From Acidobacteriota bacterium (lineage in GTDB: Bacteria; Acidobacteriota; Terriglobia; Versatilivoradales; Versatilivoraceae): a DNA stretch of 64,000 nucleotides. Under the pieces are notes generated by a model. That model saw nothing but the letters and a program-made list of their open reading frames with translations. It made no database searches and was not told the origin of the DNA. Location: positions 1 to 64,000 of the forward strand of contig JAPPDF010000037.1 in NCBI GenBank assembly GCA_028875575.1, in the 5' to 3' direction. The position numbers were made by a program, and so were the translations under genes. Positions 55,250 through 63,784 of this stretch are shown piece after piece (position 1 is the stretch's first letter; each line of letters starts with the position of its first letter).

Positions 55250-55768
55250 CTACGTGACAGGGCAAGCCTTCTTTACAGATTCGACGACATAGGTTCGCAG
55301 GAGCTTGTCATGCCAGGCCTGATTGTCCTTGTCAATCAACATCTACAAGAAGCCAAGAAAGAATACGAGGCACGAGAGTGCTCGTCCGACGGTCTCGCGG
55401 ATAAGCATCGTAAAAAAATCAGCGTTGCGGCCGTCTTCCTTGACGACGCGCATTCCCAGGAGCTTTTTGCCTGGGGTTGTCCCCTTGGTACAGAGGAATA
55501 AGGCACAGGCGACGTATACAAGGAAGGCGAACGAAACGACCTGAAGGAATGTAGAAAGTGATGTGTTGAGATGCGCAGATGAGAGCGACCCCATCCACAA
55601 GTATAGGAAGGTCGAAAACTGGACCGGGACATCAATCGCAAGTGCGATCAACCGCTTGATGGGCGGAGCCAGACGACCAATCTACGGATTGACTACACTT
55701 ACGTGGCAAATCGCACACCAGCGAATTACGGGCGGGAATTCAGCTTCACAAGACGGGCACGTGCTCAT
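55250..55768 (-). pseudogene. zinc-ribbon plus RDD membrane protein interrupted by two in-frame TAG codons
   Basis: Read from the ATG at 55768 (which overlaps the M48-protease stop as TGATG), the frame encodes STCPSCEAEFPPVIRWCAICH, a CxxC...CxxC ribbon. TAG follows at 55684-55682, then IGRLAPPIKRLIALAIDV and two membrane helices. The RDD motif KGTTPGKKLLGMRVV comes next. A second TAG at 55345-55343 precedes MLIDKDNQAWHDKLLRTYVV, the normal RDD ending, and a stop at 55252-55250. No frameshift occurs anywhere. The second TAG sits where relatives commonly have Trp, so TGG to TAG is the simple explanation. Suppression cannot be excluded. Confidence 0.75.
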
Positions 55769-57303
55769 CAGTGCATCCTCCTTTCGGGTTCTGCCTGATC
55801 GTTCGTCCTCGCACTCCCAAAGGATTCCTCCATTTGCCTGGTCGACGCCTGCAGCGCCGCGTCAAAAGCCGCCAGGTCAGCCGGCGTGTTCCAGACCGTG
55901 GGATGGCGGTATCTGACTCCGCTAGCCGCTTTCTGCTTCAGTGCGCTGGTGGGGTTCCCCGAGGTCGGCGGGACCCATTCGTTGTCCCCGAAGAGGACCA
56001 TCTTATCGTAGACGTCATCGATGTCCAGGGGGAGGCTGTTGTGCGCGGCGATATACCCGACTACATACTTCCTGAGATGCTCGCTTGCCGCCACATAGTC
56101 TCCCGACTGACTCGCCATGGCGTAGGCAATGTCCCGGTGAATGGCGGGGTAGATGCTTCGCTTATCTTGCTCGGCCGCCGTTACCAATAGGCCGCTAGCT
56201 TCGGCCAGCTTCTCCTCCGTCCGGGCGACCATGCGATAAGTTCGTCCCAGCGCCCACAGCAGCCTCGGGTCATGCGGCCGGTAGACGCGTGCTTTTTCCA
56301 GAAGTCGGATCGCCAGGTCGTGGCGGTCGCTGCGCTCAGCCATGAGGATGCCGGTATCGCGCATCAAGCCAGAAATGACGCTGCTGAATCGTGGTGTTCC
56401 TGTTGCAAGTCCACCTCCAGCTCGCTTTTCTTCGATCGCTGACCTGAGGTCCTGGGCGAGTAGCACCCTGAGATTCTCTGCCCGGACGTGGTCCCGTGGA
56501 TGGGAGCCAAACAGTGAGTGTGCGATCTTCCTTCTGACGTTCCACTTCCCGAATCGCTCATGCTGCCTTTCCCAAAACCGAGCGGCCTCCTCCGGATCGA
56601 AGCCCCGCGCTAGCGCGAGTTCGGTTCCGATCCGGTCGGCCTCCTTCTCATGCTCCTTGCTGAATTTGGATTGGATCACCAAATTGACCAAGGATGCGCC
56701 GACCGTGCCGACGGCTGCCCCGGTCGCGGCTCCCTTGAGTGTACCGAGTGTGCCGCCCTTCTTTCTTCCGAGGAAACCGCCCAGTGCCGCGCCGGCAGCG
56801 GCGCTGATCATCTTGTTGCGGCGCTGGTCGGAGCGCTGTTTGCGCAGCGATTCCAAGGCGTGCTCCTGGATCACGTGTCCGATCTCGTGGCCCAGCACCA
56901 TGGCCAACTGGGCCTCGTTTTCGACGTGTGCCAGCATGCCGGTCGTGAGGTAGATCCTCCCATCCGGCAGTGAGGACGCGTTCGGGTAGATGTCCTGGAC
57001 AACCCGAAACGAAAACGTGGTCGACGCTGCGGTTCCCGGAGGAACCAAGCTCTGGCCGAGGGAGCTGACGTAGCTCTGGACTAAGGAGTCCGAGTACTTG
57101 CGCGTTATCATCGCCTCAGCGTACCTGTCCGCCAGGGGCCTAACTTCCTTCAGCAATTGCTGACGTTTCTCTGCCTGTTCCGCTACCTTCTGCCGGGACT
57201 TCATGGCCCGCCTCTGCTGCTTTGCCCGGTCCTGTGCGAGCGCAGGTAGGTCGGACCCTGCCCCGATAAGCACTGCTGCAAGCGCGAGAATGTAAGTCTT
57301 CAT
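55768..57303 (-). CDS. exported M48-family zinc metalloprotease
   Basis: 511 residues from the ATG at 57303, preceded by GGGAGGAA; the signal peptide is TYILALAAVLIGAGSDLPALA. The zinc site is LGHEIGHVIQEHALE, with the third ligand in KEHEKEADRIGTELA. A glycine/alanine-rich helix (ISAAAGAALGGFLGRKKGG...AVGTVGASLVNLV) separates them, as in periplasmic Loi/BepA-type enzymes. The C-terminal 200 residues are helical, with TPR-like spacing (ARVYRPHDPRLLWALGRTYRM). It likely degrades or helps fold envelope proteins. It is translationally coupled to the damaged RDD gene. Confidence 0.92.
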   Translation of the reverse strand: MKTYILALAAVLIGAGSDLPALAQDRAKQQRRAMKSRQKVAEQAEKRQQLLKEVRPLADRYAEAMITRKYSDSLVQSYVSSLGQSLVPPGTAASTTFSFRVVQDIYPNASSLPDGRIYLTTGMLAHVENEAQLAMVLGHEIGHVIQEHALESLRKQRSDQRRNKMISAAAGAALGGFLGRKKGGTLGTLKGAATGAAVGTVGASLVNLVIQSKFSKEHEKEADRIGTELALARGFDPEEAARFWERQHERFGKWNVRRKIAHSLFGSHPRDHVRAENLRVLLAQDLRSAIEEKRAGGGLATGTPRFSSVISGLMRDTGILMAERSDRHDLAIRLLEKARVYRPHDPRLLWALGRTYRMVARTEEKLAEASGLLVTAAEQDKRSIYPAIHRDIAYAMASQSGDYVAASEHLRKYVVGYIAAHNSLPLDIDDVYDKMVLFGDNEWVPPTSGNPTSALKQKAASGVRYRHPTVWNTPADLAAFDAALQASTRQMEESFGSARTNDQAEPERRMH

Positions 57304-57571
57304 GGGTACATTCCTCCCTTTCCAGCACAGGAAGACCGCGGACCGCAAGAGCCACCGCATGCAAGTACCATACCCGCCACCGGGAGGGTGGCCTCCTTCT
57401 TCTCAGCCGAGGATAGATCCTGTATTTGATGGATTGCAGGACAAAATAAACGATGCAGGTGATTTCGGAGTGACGGTGAACACCAATGCCGTGGTAATAC
57501 GGTGAAGTTCTACAAAAAATCTTTATCTGTAACGCTCAGGCAGCTCATTCGACATCAAGAAAGGCTGCGGA
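57304..57571. other. intergenic stretch without a recognised feature
   Basis: This is the upstream region of the M48 gene. It probably holds its promoter, but no clear -35/-10 pair or operator was identified, and no gene is visible. Confidence 0.4.
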
Positions 57572-58866
57572 CTACTCCTGGCCCGGCACCAAGGCGCTGT
57601 CGCCGCTGCGCTCGCCAGGCCTACCTCCATCGTTAACCACCCCGTAGGTAACAAACAGGTTGCTGCCCGAGGTTTTCCTCACCTGAACATAACCTTGACC
57701 GATATCGCCGAGAATCCCATTTTCCTGCATCCAACGGCGGGGCCCGAGGGTCACGCTCTTTGTTCTCGGTTGAGACTCCCCGCTGCCGTCGTAAATGGTG
57801 ATCTCGAAAGTGATGGGGCTGTCGTCGATCTTACCGGTATTGACCAGGGCCAGGTTACTCCGGTTCTCCGCGTTTTGCTGCAGACCGTAGATCCAGGCGT
57901 TTTCAATCGAAGTCGAGCCGTATGGCACCGCGTTATATAAGAGGCTGTGTAGTCCCCCTCTCTTGTCCGGAGCTCCCGTCCGCGCCCCGATCACGATCCC
58001 GCTCATGTCCCCTTGGGCGACTGTGGCGAACAGGGCTCCCACAAGGGGGCGACGGGTTGCACCAATCCCAGCTACGTCCTGCTTTCGCAGCCGGTCGATG
58101 ATCCCGGGAATGATCCGCTGCTCACCGGCCTCAAGCCTTAGACTGAAGCTGGCCGTGTCGTGATTGGTCTCAATCGCCTCGGCCACGACGCGGAAATCCA
58201 TCGTCTTGGGAACCGGGGAGAAGTTCGTCACGCTCAACTCACTGTTGAAGTTTCCGCTTTCTATGATGACGGGCAGGGTCTGTCCCCTCTTGCCCACCAG
58301 AAAGTCCGCCCGGACCGGAAGCACGAACGACCCGTCCGAGTTGAAGTTGTCATTGATGACCCCGTAGGCATAGTAAGGCGCTGGCCCACTCACTCGTTCG
58401 ACCTTGACATTGCCATTCTCGAAACCGGCCATGTCCAGGATGCGGTTGTACTGATAGAAGCCTCCCGGGGCAGAGTTCGATCCGGCAAGGCCACGCTTCT
58501 CCCGGCTGACGCCGGGCCTCCGGAAAAGACCGTCACCTTCAGAGTAATGTTCGCGTCCCCGGCGTTCTGGACAGCCAGGTTGGAGCGGTCCGGTCTGATC
58601 TGACGCAGACCGGTAATGAAGGCAGGGTCGGTGATCAGGCCATCGGGATTCAATCCCGGGTAGGCCAGCCCGGCCCGCCCCTCTTCGACCGGCGTCGCGA
58701 CTCTCACAGTGACGGCAGCGTTTGAAGAGGAGGAGAGGTTAGAGAAATCGACCACGAGCGTGCCGCCTGCCGCTCCGCTGCTGAGGGGGACACCCAGACC
58801 CAGCTCGCCGATGACGCCAGTGCGGATGTCAAGTTCATTGGTTCCAGGTTGCGTTGGACACTTTAA
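57572..58866 (-). pseudogene. C-terminal remnant of a repeat-containing surface protein, frameshifted
   Basis: Two frames encode one protein. The first runs from about 58866 to 58495 (NELDIRTGVIGELGLG...ANITLKVTVFSGG...GRSVAL). The second continues from there (AGSNSAPGGFYQYNRILDMAG...) to the stop at 57572. The switch lies near 58490-58500 and fits loss of one C in gtggcCttgcc. There are two internal repeats of the form GL.Q....RSNLA..N.G ... VKV.R.SG...YYAYGVIND. No start or signal peptide is present: the frame begins right after the HigA-like stop. This is a truncated, decayed gene. Confidence 0.82.
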
Positions 58867-58872
58867 AGAGGC

Positions 58873-59199
58873 CTACGCTTCGACGCGGAGCCGTCCCCGG
58901 CGCTCCGAATGGGGCTCGCGGATGATGATGTCCACGTCGCGTCCCAGGACCGTCAAGAGGCGTAGAAGCCGCTCCATGGAGTACTCCCGGAAGTTCCCTC
59001 GCAGCAGGCGCGACACATCGGGCTGAGACAGCCCGAGCAGTTTCGCCGCCTCGACCTGCTTGAGGCCGCGTTGGCGAATAATCTTATCGATCCGAGTGAC
59101 GAGTTCGGCTTTGAGCAAGTGTGTGTCGGGATCCGGGAGACCCAGGTCAGCGAATACGTTGGCGCTGCCCCGTTCGATCTTCACGTTGTCGGCCTTCAT
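58873..59199 (-). CDS. HigA-type XRE antitoxin
   Basis: 108 residues from the ATG at 59199, chosen because GGAGG lies eight bases before it; an ATG at 59217 overlaps the toxin gene. The HTH is RGLKQVEAAKLLGLSQPDVSRLLRG (about 45-69), followed by MERLLRLLTVLGRDVDIIIRE, the usual HigA tail. It should bind the toxin and repress its own promoter. The toxin-first order (higB then higA) matches this family. The stop TAG is followed directly, in the same frame, by the decayed surface-protein remnant. Confidence 0.88.
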   Translation of the reverse strand: MKADNVKIERGSANVFADLGLPDPDTHLLKAELVTRIDKIIRQRGLKQVEAAKLLGLSQPDVSRLLRGNFREYSMERLLRLLTVLGRDVDIIIREPHSERRGRLRVEA

Positions 59200-59203
59200 C
59201 GAT

Positions 59204-59583
59204 CTACCCTCCGCCATAGTTCTCTCGGTAGTGTTGCTCGGCCACCCGGAGTCTCCGCCTGACCAGGTCGATTTCCGGCTGTGGCGTTGCGATTCCCCGC
59301 CTGGCCTTCTTTGGGAAAGCATGCAGCACGTAGACCGCGGCCCTGAACCGGACCGTGTACACCGCCCGAAACGCATCACCGTCGTGGCGCGCGACCACCT
59401 CCAGGACGTTGCTTCCCCAGCCCCTGAGCGGCTTGACGCCTCGGTGTTTCAGTCCGACCTGAGCCTGATAGAGCGCGTAGCCGACCACGTCCTGCACCGC
59501 CTCCGGGAAGCTCTTTAGATCCGTCTTGCTGGAGCCGATCCATTCGACTCGACAGGTTTGGGTAGGCCGGCGACCCTGCCCAT
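59204..59583 (-). pseudogene. HigB/Gp49-like toxin with N-terminal frameshift
   Basis: The conserved body is in one frame: VEWIGSSKTDLKSFPEAVQDVVGYALYQAQ, LEVVARHDGDAFRAVYTVRF, VYVLHAFPKKARRGIATPQPEIDLV. This is typical of phage-derived Gp49-like/HigB toxins (RNA interferase fold). That frame has no ATG, GTG or TTG before residue VQDV. The only well-placed start, ATG at 59583 with GGAGG ten bases before, is in another frame (MGRVAGLPKPVE) and would need a one-base shift near 59550. Either the toxin is inactivated or a base is miscalled. It overlaps or abuts higA. Confidence 0.75.
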
Positions 59584-59924
59584 TATAGTGATTCCTCCAT
59601 ATGTAAACATGCCGTTACCGGGTACGGTGACACCAGCAAATAGTCTCTATCGTCGATGCTCGGGGGCGCCGAGGCCGCTGACACTATTGCCGATGCGCCG
59701 GTAACTGACCGCTTTCGAGGATGTCCTCGCCCGCGAGACCGCCGATCCGCTCGCCGACGTGGCCACACAGGCGCACCTGTCCAAAGGGTTGGCAGCGGTG
59801 CCGTAGCGTGGCGGACAAATCCTAGAATGCCGGCCGACGGGTGAGCGCGTCCCGGAGCATTTGAAACATTGCCGGGGCCAGTTCGGGCATGTCGGTAACG
59901 GTGGTGAAGATTAGAAACGCGGAA

Positions 59925-59967
59925 CAGCCGTTTCCTGAAAAATCCTGTGCATCCTGTGCATCGATGT
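59925..59967. repeat. family-C repeat end
   Basis: The sequence cagccgtttcctgaaaaatcc followed by two tgtgcatc units matches, in inverted orientation, the left end of the element at 42877-43019, and its double CCTGTGCAT matches that element's right end. Confidence 0.7.
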
Positions 59968-60043
59968 CAGTGATTCCTGAAACTCACGAGGCGGGGCAAA
60001 GCGCCCCCCACCGGCTCGACAGCGGGCTGCGGCCTGGATAGCT

Positions 60044-60064
60044 GGGCAACCACAAGGGTTGCCC
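60044..60064. repeat. short palindromic repeat GGGCAACC-ACAA-GGTTGCCC type
   Basis: Stem GGCAACC / GGTTGCC with an ACAAG loop inside gggcaaccacaagggttgccc. It resembles widespread short palindromes of the form gggc(g/a)accacaagggt(c/t)gccc found between genes in many bacteria. Confidence 0.6.
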
Positions 60065-60123
60065 CTACAGCGGCATGCGGTGGGGGGTGGTCGCCGGGGT
60101 GTCCGCGTGCTCCAGGGCGGAAA

Positions 60124-61521
60124 TCAGACAAACAGCGGCGAAATCTCGTCCACATTCAGGAAGGTGGTTCCCGAGACCGGTTCCAGGTACTCGAAAGCCC
60201 GACCCGAGGGGGTGTTGGTGATCTTCTTGGACCAGTCGATGCCCAGGGCGGAGTACATGGTGGCGGCGATGTCTTCGATGTAGATGGACCGCTTCTGGCT
60301 CCAGCCGGAATCGACCACCTTGCCGCCGGTGGGGTCGGTGGCGCCGATGATGCGGCCGCCCTGGACGCCGCCGCCCGCAAACAGGCTGGTGGAAGCGAAC
60401 CGGTGGTGGTCGCGGCCTTTGTTGACTGTCAGGTCTCCCACGGTGCGCCCGAACTCGCCCATGCACACAATCAGGGTGCGGTCCAGGAGCACCTGTCCGT
60501 CCTTGGTTCTGAGCCGGCTCAGGTCGGTCAGCAGGCTGGCGAAAGCCGCGTCCAGCTCCCGGCCCAGAGTGTACTGGTTGGGAGTGCTGGTCTTGTCGTA
60601 GGCCTTGGCGTGAAGGTCCCAGCCGTCATGGGTGATGAACACGTAGCGGGTTCCGGCCTCGGACGCAATCAGGTTGCGCCCCAGGATGCAGGCATCCCCC
60701 AGGGCCGAGGACCCGTAGCGCTTGCGCTCCTCCGTCTCCAGCTTGAAGACGTCCCGGACCTCTGGAGCCATCATGATGGAGTGGGCCTCCCCGTAGTAGG
60801 ATCGAAACTCTTCAATCGGGCGCGAGCTCCCCGTCGACGAAACCGGGTGTCCCCGTTCCAGCCGGCTCAGAAGGTCCCACCGTCGCAGAAAGCGTTCCCG
60901 TTCGGCGTCCTCCAGCAGGAAGTGCCGGCCCTCCTGGGTATTGAAGGCCAGGGGACCGTACTTGGGGTCCAGACAGCCGGCGCCCACGATGCCGGCGCCA
61001 CTGGTGATGTTGTAGTTCATGGCCACGAAGGGAGGCAGAAAGTCGCCGGGCTTGCGGCGAGCCTCCATTTCGTAGGCGATGACGGCTCCCAGGGAAGGCA
61101 TTTCGGCCCGCCGGGCCGGGCTGACCGGGTGAGCCACCTGCAGGACGTACTGGGCTCGGGAGTGGCCGGCTTCCCAGGCCTCCACCGAACGCACGATGGC
61201 CAGGTCGTCCAGCTTCTCCGACAGCCGGGGGAACAAGGCATAGGGCAGCTTCAACATCCCGCCCCCGACGGTCCGCAGGTCGAAGTCCGCCGGCGTGTAA
61301 CGCCCCTCTTTGAAGTCGAAGGTGTCGATCTGGCTGGGTCCGCCGTCCAGAAAGAGAAAAATGCAGTAATCGGCGCTGCCCCGTGGGTTCACCTTGCGGG
61401 CCGCCTGCAGGTTGAGCGGTTCCATCATGGGCGACAGGCAGAAACTGGTGGCCGTGGCGGCCCCGGCGCGAATGAATCCCCGCCGGGTCAAGTGGGGGAT
61501 GCGGGTCATGGCTTCTTCCAT
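60124..61521 (-). CDS. DUF1501 protein with twin-arginine signal
   Basis: 465 residues. The N-terminus has the Tat motif LTRRGFIRAGAATATSF, so it should be exported folded by a TatABC system such as the one at 4998-6213. The body is DUF1501 (alkaline-phosphatase-like fold): LFLDGGPSQIDTFDFK, a central VFITHDGWDLHAKAYD, and MGEFGRTVGDLTVNKGRDHHRF with likely metal ligands. Function is unproven; paired DUF1501/DUF1549 genes are common in Planctomycetes, Verrucomicrobia and Acidobacteria and may act on sulfated or other polymers. It follows the DUF1549 gene by 16 bases. Confidence 0.93.
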   Translation of the reverse strand: MEEAMTRIPHLTRRGFIRAGAATATSFCLSPMMEPLNLQAARKVNPRGSADYCIFLFLDGGPSQIDTFDFKEGRYTPADFDLRTVGGGMLKLPYALFPRLSEKLDDLAIVRSVEAWEAGHSRAQYVLQVAHPVSPARRAEMPSLGAVIAYEMEARRKPGDFLPPFVAMNYNITSGAGIVGAGCLDPKYGPLAFNTQEGRHFLLEDAERERFLRRWDLLSRLERGHPVSSTGSSRPIEEFRSYYGEAHSIMMAPEVRDVFKLETEERKRYGSSALGDACILGRNLIASEAGTRYVFITHDGWDLHAKAYDKTSTPNQYTLGRELDAAFASLLTDLSRLRTKDGQVLLDRTLIVCMGEFGRTVGDLTVNKGRDHHRFASTSLFAGGGVQGGRIIGATDPTGGKVVDSGWSQKRSIYIEDIAATMYSALGIDWSKKITNTPSGRAFEYLEPVSGTTFLNVDEISPLFV

Positions 61522-61537
61522 GGGACCGGTTCCTCTC

Positions 61538-63367
61538 CTAAAGGTTGAACAGAAACTCCTTGGTGTTGAGCAGGCTCCACAGCAGGTCCTCGGCTCCGGA
61601 CTCGCGGTAGCGTTCGATCTGGGTCACCCCAAGACGCTGTTCCTCTTCCCGCGGGAGCCGACCCAGAGTCGCCAGGAAAAGCTCCTCCACGATAGCCTGG
61701 TTGCTCTTGAAGGGCTCCTGCTTGAGCAGCGCTTGAAGCCGCCCCTTGTCTGCCTGAACCTTCTCCTTGATCAGGTCGCTATTCAGCAACAGCGAGGCTT
61801 GTACGGTCGAGCCGGCCAGGCTCTTGTCGGCCACGTCGCGGTTGCTCCGTCCAAAGGCGGCCAGGAAGACCTTCAGCTCGCCCTGCAGGTCGTAGGGCCC
61901 CCGGGTCTGCATCACGTATTTGACCTTGAGATCGGTGCCCATGATGGGGATCTCGGGGAAAACGCCGGTGGCCTGGCAGAGGCTGTCATGGAGCTGGGCC
62001 GCCGAGAGACGCCGGGCGTTGCGCCGGGCGAAATAGCGGGCGTAGTCGGGGCGCCATTGGCCGGGAAACCGACTGGAGAGCTGATAGGCGCTCGATTTGG
62101 CGATCCGCCGGATGATGGCCCGCAAGCTGAAGCCGCTCTCGGCAAAGTCTTTCCCCAGGGCGTCCAGCAGCTCGGGATGGGTGGGCTGGATGGTCCAGGG
62201 AGCCGGCGGAGGATTGTCGGGGTCCTGCCGGGCCAGGTCGAACTCGAAGGGAGGATCGACAATGCCCACCCCCATCAGCTCGGTCCAGATCAGGTTGGCG
62301 GTGGCCCGTGCAAACTGGGGATGGGAGGTGAGCATGCGGGCATAGGCCCGGCGAAGGTCCTCTCCCGGCCTGGCCCGCTCGCCGTCGAGCAGGAAGGTGG
62401 GAGTCGTGTCCGCCGAATAGCGCTTCATGCGCTTGACGCTGGGGTACTTCAGGTCGTAGCGGTGAGTGCCTTCCTGCACGGGAAATTCCTGGCCGATCCC
62501 GAAGCCCCGGAACATCCGTATACCCCCGAAAAAGGAGGCCTGGCGCCAGAACTCCGCCCGCTTTTTCCGGCTGAGCCAGAGGTTGATCTTTTCCAGGTGG
62601 TAGGCGCCGTCATGGCAGGCGATGCACTCCAGGTTGATCCCCAGGAAGTTCCTGGTGCTGCTGATGGCGATGTCCTCGATGCTGTCCTCGTGGTTGACGG
62701 CCAACCCGTCGGCATCGTCGGCGTGGTTCCTGGCCAGATAGTTGGCGGGCGCCGACTCCCAGTTGGAGCGGGCCGTGGCCGTCAGCATCTCGGTGACCAA
62801 CTGGTCGTAGGGCACGTCCAGCAGCAGGGCCGTATTGAGGTAGTCCCAGAAGAGGTTCCGACCCTTGGGCCCTACCTCGCCCTGGGTGGTGCGAAAGAGA
62901 TCGCACAGAAAATAGGTCCAGCGATCCAGGTAGGGGTGGGAGGGGTGGTCCGCGGCGGCGGCGTCCACCCTGGCGCCGGTCAGCTCGTCGATGAGCCGGG
63001 ACCGCTTGTCGGGGTCTGTGTCCTTCAGAAAGCTCCGTACCCTGTCGACCTCGGGCAGGCGTCCGGTCAGGTCCAGGTGGGCTCTGCGCAGGAACTCGGC
63101 GTCCGAGGCCAGGGGGGCGTGGGGGATCCCGTTCCGCTCCAGCTTGTCGAAAATGAAGTCGTCGATGTAGTTGATTCTGCGGACCGGCGGCGAGTTTTCC
63201 GGACCGGCCAGGCCGGCTGTCACCCGGCTGGTGATTTCATCCAGCTCTGCCCGGCTGCCCGTGCCCGGTTTGGGGGGATGCGGCTTTTTGCTTTCCTTGT
63301 CCTCGGGCTGGCCCAGGACCGCCAGCGCAACGATGAGCAGCGGCAGCAGCAGTGGAGGTAGCTTCAT
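61538..63367 (-). CDS. DUF1549/DUF1553 secreted protein with a CxxCH motif
   Basis: 609 residues. A signal segment (LPPLLLPLLIVALAVLG) precedes the DUF1549 region (YIDDFIFDKLERNGI...DAEFLRRAHLDLTGRLP, about 65-105). It includes ECIACHDGAYHLEKIN, a possible heme-c site, and the DUF1553 region (HPELLDALGKDFAESGFSLRAIIRRIAKSSAYQLSSR...). The C-terminus LGRLPREEEQRLGVTQIERY...LLWSLLNTKEFLFNL is typical. It forms an operon with the DUF1501 gene. The c-type heme is inferred only from CxxCH; no N-terminal cytochrome domain is present. Confidence 0.93.
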   Translation of the reverse strand: MKLPPLLLPLLIVALAVLGQPEDKESKKPHPPKPGTGSRAELDEITSRVTAGLAGPENSPPVRRINYIDDFIFDKLERNGIPHAPLASDAEFLRRAHLDLTGRLPEVDRVRSFLKDTDPDKRSRLIDELTGARVDAAAADHPSHPYLDRWTYFLCDLFRTTQGEVGPKGRNLFWDYLNTALLLDVPYDQLVTEMLTATARSNWESAPANYLARNHADDADGLAVNHEDSIEDIAISSTRNFLGINLECIACHDGAYHLEKINLWLSRKKRAEFWRQASFFGGIRMFRGFGIGQEFPVQEGTHRYDLKYPSVKRMKRYSADTTPTFLLDGERARPGEDLRRAYARMLTSHPQFARATANLIWTELMGVGIVDPPFEFDLARQDPDNPPPAPWTIQPTHPELLDALGKDFAESGFSLRAIIRRIAKSSAYQLSSRFPGQWRPDYARYFARRNARRLSAAQLHDSLCQATGVFPEIPIMGTDLKVKYVMQTRGPYDLQGELKVFLAAFGRSNRDVADKSLAGSTVQASLLLNSDLIKEKVQADKGRLQALLKQEPFKSNQAIVEELFLATLGRLPREEEQRLGVTQIERYRESGAEDLLWSLLNTKEFLFNL

Positions 63368-63784
63368 GGCTTACGCCCCATGTCCGGAGGTCGATAGTTC
63401 CCGGCGCAAAGAGGTGCGTGAGGCAGTTCCCGGAATTTTAGCAGGATTACGCCGTAGATTGAAACGGTCTTGCCTGCGGCGCAGAAACACAGGGTGGGCA
63501 CAATGGATTCGGAATACTCGGAAGCTGGAGGGCGAAAGCCGTCAGAGAAGTTCAAGCGTATTTTCCGGCGAGCGCGTGGTGGCGTGGATGGACACGCTCG
63601 ACCGCCCTGAACGGCCCCGCTACCGCCCTGAGAATGACGGGTCTCCTGCAATTTCTCTGAGAGTCTGCTCGCCCAGCAAAGACAGCGAGACCCTCAGGAG
63701 CGAACGTAGCGCCCGGCTATGGGAAGGATCTCGGCGTCCACGGTGATTGTCGACCCTTGCTTCATGGATAGTTGAGAATTATGG
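63368..63784. other. 417-base intergenic stretch without a recognised gene
   Basis: Short open frames occur on both strands but none shows family features or a ribosome site. Possible promoters for the DUF1549 gene would be at its left end. No repeats of families A-C are present. Confidence 0.45.

Larger units (their letters stand above)
59584..60123. other. 540-base intergenic region with gene debris and repeats
   Basis: Around 59706-59806 the plus strand encodes LTAFEDVLARETADPLADVA and a stop, which looks like the end of a lost gene (family unknown). A family-C end is at 59925-59967, and a GGGCAACC hairpin at 60044-60064. No intact gene is seen. Confidence 0.5.

Noticed and set aside
55250-55768. 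Pyrrolysine or a genome-wide amber reassignment in the RDD gene
   Set aside because: TAG terminates several normal genes here (ctpA, groES, fis-like, fdh catalytic subunit), and RDD proteins are not known to use pyrrolysine; nonsense mutation is simpler. Kept only as a test in the finding.
59540-59583. Programmed ribosomal frameshift in the HigB-like toxin
   Set aside because: The nearby cccaaac is not in the right phase for a canonical -1 slippery heptamer, and no stimulatory structure is evident; an indel is more likely.
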